Below are positions 7,865 to 16,425 of a DNA stretch of 64,000 bases, piece by piece. Source of the stretch: JAPLJC01 sp963697965 (GTDB taxonomy: Bacteria > Desulfobacterota > Desulfobaccia > Desulfobaccales > 0-14-0-80-60-11). A model generated the notes under the pieces. The model saw nothing but the letters and a program-made list of their open reading frames with translations, was not told the DNA's origin and did not search any database. The DNA is taken from assembly GCA_963697965.1 (NCBI GenBank), contig OY969108.1, positions 1,798,001-1,862,000 of the forward strand. The letters run 5' to 3'. The translations under genes and the position numbers were made by a program. Each line of letters begins with the position of its first letter. The stretch's first letter is position 1.

Positions 7865-9115
7865 TTAAAGTACCTCCTCGACTTGAGGGTGAACCAGGGG
7901 TTTATCACCCCAGATAAAGCGGCCAAAGACGTCCTGCAGGAAAGCCCCCACCACGCCATCATCCGTGGTATTGCCGGCCGTGCTGAACATGGGGACCAGG
8001 CCGCTGTACACCGCTATGAAAGTCGTGACAAAGACACTCATATTGGGAGCTCCCAGCAGCACGCCAACTATGGGTGACATGAAATAGCCGGCGCCTCCCG
8101 GGATGCCGGGCGACTCCAGTCCCAGGATCATCACCGGTGCGATCATCATGACGAGTTCCGAGAGCGAGAGGGGGATATTGAGCATCCGGCAGACTGCGAT
8201 GGTGACGGCGAACACCGACATGGTGGCGCAGTTCTTATTGAGCACGGTGCCGAAAACGATGGAGATTTCGGCGATCTCCTGGTGCAAACCCAGGTCATGT
8301 TCGGCTGAAACGACGTTGACCGCCAGGGTGTCATAGGAGCCGCCGGTGCCGAACCCGGTGGGCCATACGGTGGCGTAATAGGAAATGACTTGCTTGAAAG
8401 TCCGCTTGGTGAACAGCAAGGTGATGACAATCATGAGCATGGACCAGATGCAGGTGACAATGGCGATCCACAGGACGGCCTGGGCATAGAGAACCATGCC
8501 ATGGGTGCCAAATTTCATGGGAATGCCGATGGCCAGGCAGCCGATCATGATCGGGTAGTACCAGATGACCTTTTTGAAGGCCCAGAGGATATAGTCCCCA
8601 ACGGCGATGAAGCCATAGGCGATGCGATGCAGGGCCGGGACCCTGGCGCACAACCAGCCGAAAAACATAGCTCCCGCCAGGGCCTGGAGGAGGGGCTGTT
8701 GGGACATGACATGGGTAAAGGTGTGGCCAATCTCCAAGATCCAGGCCAGGGCGCCGGGTACCACGACCCCGGGGAGGCTGGAGGGCAGATGGGCCAGGAA
8801 GTGGAGCCAGACCGTGACGTAGATTAAGGAAATCCCTCCCATGAGCACATACATGGCCAGGATGATGCCGAACAACCTGCCGGCTTTTTCCTTGTGGAAG
8901 AGGCTCAGCTTGGCCATGCCCCCGGCCAGGAGATTAAAAATCAAAAAGGCGCATAAGGTTACGACGGTCTTGGGGAAAATGGTCCCGCTGATGAACACGT
9001 AATGGATCAAAGTACTCTTGGGAAAAGCGAGCCCCAAGGCAAAACCGACAATTAAGAGACCCACGACTCTGATCGGCAATGGCAGGTGTAATACTGAAAA
9101 ACCTTTTTTGCCCAT
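7865..9115 (-). CDS. Dicarboxylate/amino acid:cation symporter (DAACS/SDF family)
   Basis: A sodium- or proton-driven uptake carrier of 416 residues with about eight hydrophobic helices plus the two re-entrant hairpins of the GltP/DctA fold. Visible landmarks are the Ser/Gly-rich loop FGTGGSYDTLAVN, the helix with NKNCATMSVF, a second hairpin region GIPGGAGYFMSP, and the substrate-site helix STAGNTTDDGVVGAF. GGAGGACC precedes the ATG at 9115. Being in the same unit as fumarase and a complex II-like enzyme, a C4-dicarboxylate or related organic acid is the likely cargo (inference). The GltPh/DctA motifs are recognisable but not identical. Confidence 0.85.
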   Translation of the reverse strand: MGKKGFSVLHLPLPIRVVGLLIVGFALGLAFPKSTLIHYVFISGTIFPKTVVTLCAFLIFNLLAGGMAKLSLFHKEKAGRLFGIILAMYVLMGGISLIYVTVWLHFLAHLPSSLPGVVVPGALAWILEIGHTFTHVMSQQPLLQALAGAMFFGWLCARVPALHRIAYGFIAVGDYILWAFKKVIWYYPIMIGCLAIGIPMKFGTHGMVLYAQAVLWIAIVTCIWSMLMIVITLLFTKRTFKQVISYYATVWPTGFGTGGSYDTLAVNVVSAEHDLGLHQEIAEISIVFGTVLNKNCATMSVFAVTIAVCRMLNIPLSLSELVMMIAPVMILGLESPGIPGGAGYFMSPIVGVLLGAPNMSVFVTTFIAVYSGLVPMFSTAGNTTDDGVVGAFLQDVFGRFIWGDKPLVHPQVEEVL

Positions 9116-9279
9116 ATGGTCCTCCGGTTTTTGCGTCTAAGATGAAATGGACCAGCAGACCTTCCCTTGAATCACCTAGGTTATTTCCGTAAGTTTTCCC
9201 CCTTGGCGTTTTATTGAGTGACCCTATTCCCGGTTCCCGGGTATCGACTCTGCTCGGCCTGGATTATCCTTTTGAACCC

Positions 9280-9891
9280 TCAGTAACCCAAGGATTCCCC
9301 CACGATAATGACCGAAAAGGTGCCGACGCCCTTGGTTTTGCGCTCCAGGATGGTGGTTGCCCGGCAGAGGCGGTGGGGACTGTCGCAATCTTCACATTTG
9401 CCGGTGACGGCACAGGGGGTGTTGTCCCCTCGCCGCCGGGCCACTAACGGCGTCACCGTGTCCTTGATTCTCCGCAGCGCCTCATCGACGTCGGCAACGA
9501 TTTTGTGCTTTCCGGCCACCACGATCACCTGCTGCGGTCCAAAGATCATGGCAGCCACCCGGTTGCCGGTATTATCTATATTGACCAGCTTGCCATCCAG
9601 GGTGATGGCGTTGGTGCTGGTCAGGAAAAAAGGCGAGGTGATGTGGTGCAACTTGATCTCCCGGATTTCCCCGGGACTAAGCCCCTCCTGCCAGTGGTCA
9701 TATACCTCATGGCCCTGCTGGCGCAGGGTCTCGATCAAATGCAACTGGCGGATGGTAACCGACCCCCCGACCCCGACCGCTGCGCCCGGAGAGATCATTC
9801 CGAGGACCAGGGCCTTGGCGTCGGCCCCGGTTTCCACATACCGGGTCTGAAAGCCATTTTTGATCAAGTTTGCCATCGCCAGTTCCAACAT
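9280..9891 (-). CDS. LUD-domain protein (LutC/YkgG-like lactate utilisation family)
   Basis: About 203 residues of the LUD (DUF162) family: an early GGSVTIRQL loop, the central DGKLVNIDNTGNRVAA stretch and a cysteine-bearing tail with the CAVTGKCEDCDSPHRLC pattern found in stand-alone LUD proteins. Relatives belong to iron-sulfur lactate dehydrogenase systems (LutABC, LldEFG), but no LutA/LutB partner lies here. The second ATG at 9891 is preferred because AGAGAGG lies eight bases upstream; the ATG at 9897 is only two bases from it. It follows fumarase beta by 33 bases. Its job in this operon is unknown. Confidence 0.82.
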   Translation of the reverse strand: MLELAMANLIKNGFQTRYVETGADAKALVLGMISPGAAVGVGGSVTIRQLHLIETLRQQGHEVYDHWQEGLSPGEIREIKLHHITSPFFLTSTNAITLDGKLVNIDNTGNRVAAMIFGPQQVIVVAGKHKIVADVDEALRRIKDTVTPLVARRRGDNTPCAVTGKCEDCDSPHRLCRATTILERKTKGVGTFSVIIVGESLGY

Positions 9892-9924
9892 CGGCATATC
9901 CTCTCTGCTTTTTCCGGGGTGTCA

Positions 9925-10512
9925 TCAAACACCCAGCTTTTGGTAGATCTCCGGCAGCCTCCGGAGGGCCTCGGCCTTGATTTCCTCGTAGAGATTGCGG
10001 CCGTGGCTATCCATGGCCACGGTCAGGGGTCCGAAGTTCTTCACCCGGAATTGGTAGAGGGCCTCGGGGTGGAGATGCTCCCAGTAGACTGCTTCCACCG
10101 CTTCGATCTGCTGGGTCTCCAGGGCCGCGGCGCCGCCGACGATGGCCAGGTACACGGCGCCGCACTTCTGCATCGCCTCCAGGCTGCCCTGGTACAGGCC
10201 GCCCTTGCCGATGATGGCCCGGACGCCGTACTTGCAGATCAATCCCGGTGTGAACCGCTCCATACGGGTGCTGGTGGTAGTCCCGATGCAGATTTTCTCC
10301 CACTTGCCATCCACCTTACGGAGGCTCGGGGCGGTATGGATGCAGGGCGCCCCGGCCAGGCTGACCGGCGGATCGTGGTGCTGATCGAACATATAGATCT
10401 GGGTCAGGTCGCGGATGCCGAAGAGCAGACCGTCGAAATAGACGACGTCACCAACCCTCAGTTGCCTGATATCCTCTTCGGTGAAAGGGGAATTGAGATG
10501 GTATTCCTTCAT
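9925..10512 (-). CDS. fumB-type: Class I fumarate hydratase, beta subunit
   Basis: The C-terminal-type subunit of the two-component iron-sulfur fumarase, interconverting fumarate and L-malate in the cytoplasm. It has 195 residues from the preferred ATG at 10512, which has GAGGAG upstream. An in-frame start at 10542 would overlap the alpha gene. Family marks are VGDVVYFDG, CIHTAPSL, the TTTSTRMERF substrate-binding segment and IGKGG. The alpha subunit is immediately upstream. Context places it in a succinate-fumarate-malate segment with the complex II-like genes. Confidence 0.92.
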   Translation of the reverse strand: MKEYHLNSPFTEEDIRQLRVGDVVYFDGLLFGIRDLTQIYMFDQHHDPPVSLAGAPCIHTAPSLRKVDGKWEKICIGTTTSTRMERFTPGLICKYGVRAIIGKGGLYQGSLEAMQKCGAVYLAIVGGAAALETQQIEAVEAVYWEHLHPEALYQFRVKNFGPLTVAMDSHGRNLYEEIKAEALRRLPEIYQKLGV

Positions 10513-10531
10513 AGCTCGGTTCTCCTCGAGG

Positions 10532-11434
10532 CTAGTAGCCATATTCGACCTCCCCGTTGGGATGGATGATGGCTCGGGACCGCCTGGCCGGCCAACACTG
10601 GGTGTTCACCGCCACCGGATTTTGGGTGATATGGGTGTAAGCCATCTCGATGTGCACCGCCAGGGTGGAGACGTCCCCACCCAGGCCCATGGGGCCGCGG
10701 CCCGTGGCATTGATAGCATCTTCCAGTTCCACTTCCATGGCCGCAATTTCGGGATCAGGGTGGCGCTGCCCCACGGGGCGCAAGATGGCGTCCTTTGCCA
10801 GCTTCATAACCAGGTCGGCGGTCCCGCCGATACCGACTCCGATAATGCCCGGAGGACAGGGGTTGGCGCCTGATTCCACCACCGTGTCCAGGACGAACTT
10901 CTTCAGCGCCGCCACACCGTGGGCCGGATAAAACATCTGCATCTTGCTCATATTTTCGGAGCCTGAGCCCTTGGGCGCCATCAGGATGTCCAGACAGTCG
11001 GAGTCCTCGGTGAAGTCGTAATAGATCACCGGCAGCCCCGGGCCCACCGAGGTCTGGGGATTTACCCGGGTCAGGGGATGGGTGGAGCTGCCCCGGAAGG
11101 GGAATTCCACCGTGGCTCGCCTGGCGCCCTCGTAAAGCCGGGTCTTGATCTGGTAGCCGTTCCAGCAGAATCGGGAGCCGATTTTGACTTTATAAATGGG
11201 CAAGCCCGTGTCCTGGCAGATGAGGGTCTTGTTCCGATCAGCGATTTCGATAGTCTTGAAGATGGCCTCGAATACAGCCCGGGCCGTAGGTTGGGTCTCC
11301 CGGGCGTAAGCCTTTTTAAGGGCCGCCCGAACGTCCGGCGGCAGATCGCACAACGCCCGGATATAGAGCTCTTTGGCCGCCTCTTCCACGATTTGATAGT
11401 CGAAGTTGTTCATCGTTTCTTTGACTCCTCTCAT
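10532..11434 (-). CDS. fumA-type: Class I fumarate hydratase, alpha subunit
   Basis: About 300 residues carrying the 4Fe-4S catalytic domain of two-subunit class I fumarase. The cluster cysteines are visible at CQDTGLP, in ESGANPCPPG and in the C-terminal NTQCWPARR. The ATG at 11434 overlaps the stop of the cytochrome b-c gene (ATGA) and has GGAG five bases upstream, so coupling is likely. A second ATG at 11413 with AGGAG is possible and would remove seven residues. The beta subunit follows at once. Oxygen-labile class I fumarase fits an anaerobe. Confidence 0.93.
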   Translation of the reverse strand: MRGVKETMNNFDYQIVEEAAKELYIRALCDLPPDVRAALKKAYARETQPTARAVFEAIFKTIEIADRNKTLICQDTGLPIYKVKIGSRFCWNGYQIKTRLYEGARRATVEFPFRGSSTHPLTRVNPQTSVGPGLPVIYYDFTEDSDCLDILMAPKGSGSENMSKMQMFYPAHGVAALKKFVLDTVVESGANPCPPGIIGVGIGGTADLVMKLAKDAILRPVGQRHPDPEIAAMEVELEDAINATGRGPMGLGGDVSTLAVHIEMAYTHITQNPVAVNTQCWPARRSRAIIHPNGEVEYGY

Positions 11435-12885
11435 CTGATCTCCGGAGCGCCGGGCCGCAATGGCGTCTGCTGAGTCCGGACCGGGGCCGGATACTTGGGA
11501 ACCTCGTCCCGTTTCAAGATTTTCATGGGATACCTGCGAAAATCGAGGGCGAGGATAAATTCAGCCAGGTCCCGCCGGTCTTTTTCAGGAAGGTTGTATT
11601 TGGGCATGATGGAAGTGGAACTGACCGCCTGCGGGTCCTTGAGAAACTTGACCAGATAATCCACATCTCTGCCTTTGGCCAAAATGTTGGAGAGGTCAGG
11701 TCCAACGCGAAGTCCGCCCCGGCCCTCGATTTGGTGGCAGTAGGCGCACTCCCGGTCCACGAAAAGGGACAGGCCCCGGGCCTCGCCCTCCGTCAAGGGG
11801 CGCTGGGGCACGGGAATGATCTGGCCGTAGGGCAGGGTGCCGACGAACCCCATGACGCTCAGATAGATGATGGCGATAACTGCCGTGACCCCCACAGCCG
11901 CGGCCAGCGGCCGGTTGGCCAGGCCGCGCCCCGTTCCTTTACTCAGGAAGGGCAGGGCGAACAGAACCACGACGCCGACAACAGGGATGACCAGACTTCC
12001 CACCGTCTCCCAGGCGCCCGCAAAGAAAGTCAGGAGCTGGAACAGCCACATGAAGTACCATTCGGGCCGGGGCAGGTAGGATTCGATGAAGGTGCCGGCG
12101 ATTTGCTCCCGGGGGATACGGGCAAAAACCGACAGGCCGATGAGGATCAAGAGCACGCCAGAGAAGACCAGGGCGCTGCGAAAGGCGTGCTCGGGAAAGA
12201 AGCGGTAAGTCTGCTGGCCGGCTGCCGCCCTGGCAGGTTGCTTCTCCGGGTCTTCGGCCAAACCATGGAGGCGGACGAAATAGATGTGCAGGAAGGCGCA
12301 GCCCGCCAGCAAGGCCGGCAGCAGCAGCGTGTGGACCGCGTAAAAGCGGGTCAAAGTGAACCCCGACACGGTCTGTCCGCCCAGCATGATTCCGGTGCTG
12401 AACTTGCCGATCACCGGAAGGTGCCGGGGAATGTTAGAACTGACCACGGTGGCCCAATAGGCCTTCATGTCCCAGGGCAGGAGGTAGCCTGTGAAACCCA
12501 GCCCCAAAGTGATCAGGAACAGGCAGACGCCCACGACCCAGGTGAGCTCCCGGGGAGCCTGATAGCTCCCGGAAAAGTAGGTGCTCAGCAGATGCAGGAA
12601 TACCACCAGGACCAGGGCCCCGGCCCCCCAGTGATGGAGGCCGCGCAGGACCGCGCCCAAGGGCACGTCCTTCATGATGTAGTCGATGGATTGGTAGGCC
12701 TTGTCCGGCGAAGGATTGTAGAACATCGCCAGAATGACGCCGGTTACGGCCATGAGCCCGAACAGGAGCAGGGAGAGCGATCCCAGGGTCGCCGACCAAC
12801 CCGTGTCCGGGGGCAATTCCTTGAACAGGAAGGGCCGCAGGTACTTCTCCCAACCGATACGGTCACGAAAATTCGGGCCGGCCAT
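11431..12885 (-). CDS. Cytochrome b (b6 plus subunit IV type) fused to a C-terminal monohaem cytochrome c domain
   Basis: A 484-residue membrane protein of a quinol:cytochrome c oxidoreductase. Residues ~30-210 form the four-helix haem b core with ligands H84/H98 and H185/H200; the second pair is 15 apart as in b6. Residues ~230-350 resemble subunit IV, with the quinol-site PEWY at 274-277. Residues ~365-450 are a cytochrome c domain with CAYCH at 380-384 and a likely Met ligand in SIMPKYNL. I chose the ATG at 12885, two bases after the Rieske-fusion stop and behind GAGGTGGG; the upstream in-frame extension overlaps that gene. Full-length b plus c in one chain occurs in some bacteria; pairing with an SdhB-Rieske fusion is unusual. 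Confidence 0.9.
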   Translation of the reverse strand: MAGPNFRDRIGWEKYLRPFLFKELPPDTGWSATLGSLSLLLFGLMAVTGVILAMFYNPSPDKAYQSIDYIMKDVPLGAVLRGLHHWGAGALVLVVFLHLLSTYFSGSYQAPRELTWVVGVCLFLITLGLGFTGYLLPWDMKAYWATVVSSNIPRHLPVIGKFSTGIMLGGQTVSGFTLTRFYAVHTLLLPALLAGCAFLHIYFVRLHGLAEDPEKQPARAAAGQQTYRFFPEHAFRSALVFSGVLLILIGLSVFARIPREQIAGTFIESYLPRPEWYFMWLFQLLTFFAGAWETVGSLVIPVVGVVVLFALPFLSKGTGRGLANRPLAAAVGVTAVIAIIYLSVMGFVGTLPYGQIIPVPQRPLTEGEARGLSLFVDRECAYCHQIEGRGGLRVGPDLSNILAKGRDVDYLVKFLKDPQAVSSTSIMPKYNLPEKDRRDLAEFILALDFRRYPMKILKRDEVPKYPAPVRTQQTPLRPGAPEIR

Positions 12886-12886
12886 G

Positions 12887-14128
12887 TCAACCCACCTCCA
12901 CGAGCAGGTGGCCGGAGTCCACTTTGAACCTGTAGCGGTCCAGGGGCCGGGGCGGCGGGCCGGCCAGGACGCTGCCGTCCTGGTCAAAGACGCCGCCATG
13001 GCAGGCACAGCGGAAGCGTTGCAACTGGCTGTCCCACTTGACGATGCAGCCCAGGTGCGTACAACTGGCGTTGAAACAGATGATCTGGCTGCCGGTCCGG
13101 GAAACCAGAACCGGGGCTGCCACCTCCTGGGTGTACAGGCCGTTTTTAAGGTCGTAGCGCATCATGATGGTGGTGATGTCACCCTCAGGTATCCGGCTCA
13201 GCGGCGCCACCGGCACCCATAGCTTGGAAGCCCTGAGCAGGCCGGGACTTACCGCAGTGGTGGCGGCTAGGCCTCCCAGGGCAATTATCGAGGCGGCCCC
13301 CAGAATGCCAACCCCCATCTGGCGCAGGAAGGTTCTCCGGTCCGTAGCAGTCACCGGCGGCGTCTCCGGCACTGCCGCGGGCGTCCCGGGGCGAGGCTTG
13401 TCTTGGCAGTGGATGAGGCCCAGCCTTTGGATATACTTGATAGCCCTGGTGCTGCTGATGCCTTTGGGGCAGACCTCGGTGCAGTTGAATTCGGTCCGGC
13501 AGTGATAGCAGGAGGCTAAAATCCGGTCCAGGCGTTCCGCAAACAGGCCGTCCCGGCTGTCGGCCAGGAGAGTGAAAGCCCGGTTCAGAGCCGCGGGGCC
13601 GGCGTAGTCTTGGTGGTAGTGCACCATGGTGCAACTGGAGACGCAGCAGCCACAGGCGATGCACTCGGTGGCCTCGCGGCCGATATCCCGGCGCTCTTTC
13701 GAATCGGGGCGGATCTGGGGCGGCTCGGCGAACTCTTCCCGGGGCTCATAGAAGGACAGCGTCTCCTCGTACTTCTGGAAAAAGGGCTCCAGGTCCACCA
13801 CCAGGTCCTTGATGACCGGGAAGTGGTTCAGGGGCCTGAGGGTGATGTCCTGGCCCGGGGGCAGCTGCGAGACGTTGGTCTTGCAGGCCAGGCGTTCCTG
13901 GCCGTTGATGACCATGCCGCAGGAGCCGCACATGTTGACGCGGCAGGCGTAGCGAAAGGCCAGGGTCGGGTCCTGCTCCCGCTGCAACCTAAGGAGCACG
14001 TCCAGGATCGTGGTGATAGACTCGTCGGGGATCTCCAAAACATAGTTTTGGAAATGACCCGAGCCACGCTTTTGCGGGTCGTAGCGAAATATCTGGATAG
14101 CGCGTACGCTCCCTGAGGTTTCTGACAT
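12887..14128 (-). CDS. Complex II iron-sulfur subunit fused to a Rieske iron-sulfur protein
   Basis: One continuous 413-residue frame with two proteins in tandem. Residues 1-~240 are SdhB/FrdB: 2Fe-2S ligands C62, C67, C70, C82, then the 4Fe-4S box CIACGCCVSSC (156-166) and the 3Fe-4S box from C207 with CTEVCPKG. After a Pro-rich linker comes a twin-arginine pattern, DRRTFLRQ (263-270), and one membrane helix (~271-292). Residues ~300-413 are a Rieske domain with CTHLGC (356-361) and CACHGG (374-379), giving ligands C356, H358, C374, H377 and a likely C361-C376 disulfide. This topology would keep SdhB in the cytoplasm and put Rieske outside. Neighbours are the flavoprotein and anchor upstream and cytochrome b-c downstream. 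Confidence 0.9.
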   Translation of the reverse strand: MSETSGSVRAIQIFRYDPQKRGSGHFQNYVLEIPDESITTILDVLLRLQREQDPTLAFRYACRVNMCGSCGMVINGQERLACKTNVSQLPPGQDITLRPLNHFPVIKDLVVDLEPFFQKYEETLSFYEPREEFAEPPQIRPDSKERRDIGREATECIACGCCVSSCTMVHYHQDYAGPAALNRAFTLLADSRDGLFAERLDRILASCYHCRTEFNCTEVCPKGISSTRAIKYIQRLGLIHCQDKPRPGTPAAVPETPPVTATDRRTFLRQMGVGILGAASIIALGGLAATTAVSPGLLRASKLWVPVAPLSRIPEGDITTIMMRYDLKNGLYTQEVAAPVLVSRTGSQIICFNASCTHLGCIVKWDSQLQRFRCACHGGVFDQDGSVLAGPPPRPLDRYRFKVDSGHLLVEVG

Positions 14129-14176
14129 CTTCCTCTACTCTCGCCTGTTGCTCTGCCGGGTCTCCCGGGAAACGTC

Positions 14177-14518
14177 CTAGTAGATCGAATGCCAGATTCT
14201 GGCCACGATGAGCAGCCCCAGGCCCACCAGACCCCAAATGAGCAGCCGCTGGTATTTGACCCCCACCAGGTTGAAATCGAGCAGGATGACCCGCAGTCCC
14301 AAGGCGGCATGGAAGGTTACCACCAACAGGAGCAGGAATTGAATGATTGGTTTGTAGGTCAAAGCAAGGTGCAGGGCCAACAAGACGATGATGGCCAGGG
14401 CCGAGATACGCTGCCACAGCCAGGCCCACATGCCCACCTGGGTCCCCTCCCGGCGATGGGGGTCGTACTCCCCCCAGGTCAGAGGTTTCCGGTATTCGAT
14501 GGGTATATCTTGCGCCAT
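14177..14518 (-). CDS. Complex II cytochrome b/membrane anchor subunit (SdhC/SdhD-like)
   Basis: A 113-residue protein with three hydrophobic helices (about 38-55, 58-82, 90-110), the form of an SDH/fumarate reductase membrane anchor. His50 and His70 are candidate haem b ligands, and an Asp follows the second helix (LLDF), where anchors usually carry the quinone-site acidic residue. It lies between the flavoprotein and the iron-sulfur subunit with gaps under 50 bases. Only one anchor gene is present; E. coli-type enzymes have two. Whether a single anchor suffices here, or the neighbouring cytochrome b contributes, is not known. Confidence 0.82.
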   Translation of the reverse strand: MAQDIPIEYRKPLTWGEYDPHRREGTQVGMWAWLWQRISALAIIVLLALHLALTYKPIIQFLLLLVVTFHAALGLRVILLDFNLVGVKYQRLLIWGLVGLGLLIVARIWHSIY

Positions 14519-14562
14519 TAAATGACTCCTTCACTGCCCAAGAGGCGTCGGGCTGCCATCGC

Positions 14563-16287
14563 TTATTTTCTATACCCCTGGCACTCCTCCAAAGACTTGT
14601 GTTTGAAGACCACGGGCTCCCTCCGGGCCAGGGGCAGTCCGTCCTCGCCCCGGCTCAGGTAGATATTGAAGAGCCCGTAGTCGTCACGCTGCTCCGGAAA
14701 ATCCTGGCGGAAGTGCGCCCCCCGGGTCTCCTCCCTCAACCTGGCCGCAAAAGCGGTCATCCTGGTGGTGTCCACCATGCTATTAAGGTCCAGGAAGGTG
14801 TTGTACATCATGTTGTAGGCCGTGCCGCCGGTGACGCTAACGCGATCTAGTTCTGCGGCGATGGCCTCAATCTCGTTTAGGGCCTCGGAAAGATCGGGCT
14901 CCCGGCGGGCCACCCCGACCTTGTTCCAGTTCAATTCCTGGATCTGCTTGCGCAAGACGAAGGGGTCGGGGCCGGAGGCGCGGCCGAAAGGAGCCTGGAG
15001 CCGAGCCATGGTTTCCTCCACCTGGCCGCGCCGGGTCTCTTTGATGGTGCGGTTGCCGTTAGCCAGGTACCGGCCCAGGGCCTTGCCGGTCAGCCGGCCA
15101 TAAACGCAGGAATCGCAGATGCCGTTGCCGCCCAGGCGGTTGGCGCCGTGGACGCCGCCGGAGTCTTCACCGGCCACAAAAAGCTTTTCCGGGGTGGCCT
15201 TGCCGCCGGTGTCGATCACCGCGCCGCCCATGTAGTAGTGCGCCGTGGGGCCTACCGGAACACGGCCCCCGGCCAGGTCGTAATTGAACTGCTGGCAACG
15301 TTCGGCCATGCCGGGGAAATTTTCCAGGACGAAATCAGATCCCAGATGGGAGGCGTCAATGTGCACCCCGCCCTCGGGGCAGGCCCGGCCGGCCATCATT
15401 TCCAGGTAGGAAGAGCGGCTGACGACATCGCGGGTGGCCCGCTCGCCCACTTCGGGGGCGTAGCGGAGCATGTAGCGCTCGCCGACCCCGTTATAAAGGT
15501 AGGCTCCGGCGCCCCGGAGGCCCTCTTCCAGGAGGGCCCCCGCCACCACGCTGCCCGGGACGATGAGGCCGGTGGGGTGGAACTGGAGCATCTCCATATC
15601 CCGCATCAGCGCCCCGGCCCGGTAAAGCATGGCCAGGCCGTCCACGGATTTCTCCGGCCCCGGGGCATGGAAGCGGTAATGAGTGGGGCCCCCGCCGGTG
15701 GCCATTAGGGTGGCGGCCGCCTCGGCGACGATGAACTCGCCGCGCCGCATGTTTAGCAGCAGCGCCCCCGTGACCATCTCCCCCCCCTCATCCAGGAGCA
15801 GTTCGACGGCCCGGCACTCCTCCAAGACCGGGATGCGGCGCTTCATGACCTGCTCGGTGAGGCGGCTGATGATCTCGATACCCGTGAGGTCGCCCTTGTG
15901 AACCGTACGATCGAAGACCTGGCCGGCGAAGGCCTTTTGATGGATGGTGCCGTCGGGATTGCGGTCGAAGAAGCAGCCGAATTTGGTTTCCATCTCCTTG
16001 ATGGTGGGGGTGGCCTCTTCCACCAGGGTCTTGGCCAGGTCCTGGTCGTTGAGGTACTGGCCGCCTTTGAGGGTGTCCATGAAATGTTTCTCATGGGAGT
16101 CCTCAGAGTTCAGGACCACGTTGAAGCCGCCCTGGACCATGCGGCTGCAGCCGCCTTTGCCCCTGAGCGCCTTGGTGACGATGAGGATGTTCAGGTCCGG
16201 ATTGTGGTCCTGGGCATAGAGCGCCGCCATTTCGGCCGCGGCCCCCATGCCGATGATGAGCAAATCGGCCTTGACTTTGGTTACCAT
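14563..16287 (-). CDS. sdhA/frdA-type: Succinate dehydrogenase/fumarate reductase flavoprotein subunit
   Basis: The FAD-binding catalytic subunit, 574 residues, acting at the cytoplasmic face. The N-terminal Rossmann loop is GMGAAAEMAA. Active-site landmarks are the FHPTGL His, RDVVSRSSYLE, PTAHYYMGG and NRLGGNGICDS. The usual covalent FAD histidine (HTVAAxGG in E. coli) is replaced: the aligned stretch reads CSRMVQGG, with Cys47 in the His position, so FAD is probably not covalently bound. The C-terminal domain is shortened compared with mitochondrial SdhA. The direction (succinate oxidation or fumarate reduction) cannot be told from sequence. Confidence 0.9.
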   Translation of the reverse strand: MVTKVKADLLIIGMGAAAEMAALYAQDHNPDLNILIVTKALRGKGGCSRMVQGGFNVVLNSEDSHEKHFMDTLKGGQYLNDQDLAKTLVEEATPTIKEMETKFGCFFDRNPDGTIHQKAFAGQVFDRTVHKGDLTGIEIISRLTEQVMKRRIPVLEECRAVELLLDEGGEMVTGALLLNMRRGEFIVAEAAATLMATGGGPTHYRFHAPGPEKSVDGLAMLYRAGALMRDMEMLQFHPTGLIVPGSVVAGALLEEGLRGAGAYLYNGVGERYMLRYAPEVGERATRDVVSRSSYLEMMAGRACPEGGVHIDASHLGSDFVLENFPGMAERCQQFNYDLAGGRVPVGPTAHYYMGGAVIDTGGKATPEKLFVAGEDSGGVHGANRLGGNGICDSCVYGRLTGKALGRYLANGNRTIKETRRGQVEETMARLQAPFGRASGPDPFVLRKQIQELNWNKVGVARREPDLSEALNEIEAIAAELDRVSVTGGTAYNMMYNTFLDLNSMVDTTRMTAFAARLREETRGAHFRQDFPEQRDDYGLFNIYLSRGEDGLPLARREPVVFKHKSLEECQGYRK

Positions 16288-16357
16288 ACGCTCCTCGGGC
16301 CTACCCGGGATTTTGGGGCAGCGAGGGTTTGGGTCTTAGACCTCAGGTGCTGTAATC

Positions 16358-16407
16358 GGCCTGGGGCTGCCTGCCACCGGGGGTTGCAGCCGGTGCCACC
16401 CCAGGCC
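16358..16407. repeat. Long imperfect hairpin between the lyase and flavoprotein genes
   Basis: Outer arms GGCCTGGGG (16358-16366) and CCCCAGGCC (16399-16407) enclose inner arms CACCGG and CCGGTG. On the minus-strand transcript it falls between the lyase stop and the complex II flavoprotein start, without a T tract. It may set relative expression by processing or partial termination. Confidence 0.5.
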
Positions 16408-16425
16408 TTCAGGTTAATGAGGCGA

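Noticed and set aside
7648..7962. 104-residue form of the small membrane protein
   Set aside because: It would overlap the symporter by about 100 bases; the ATG at 7863 has a proper Shine-Dalgarno and fits the stop of the upstream gene.
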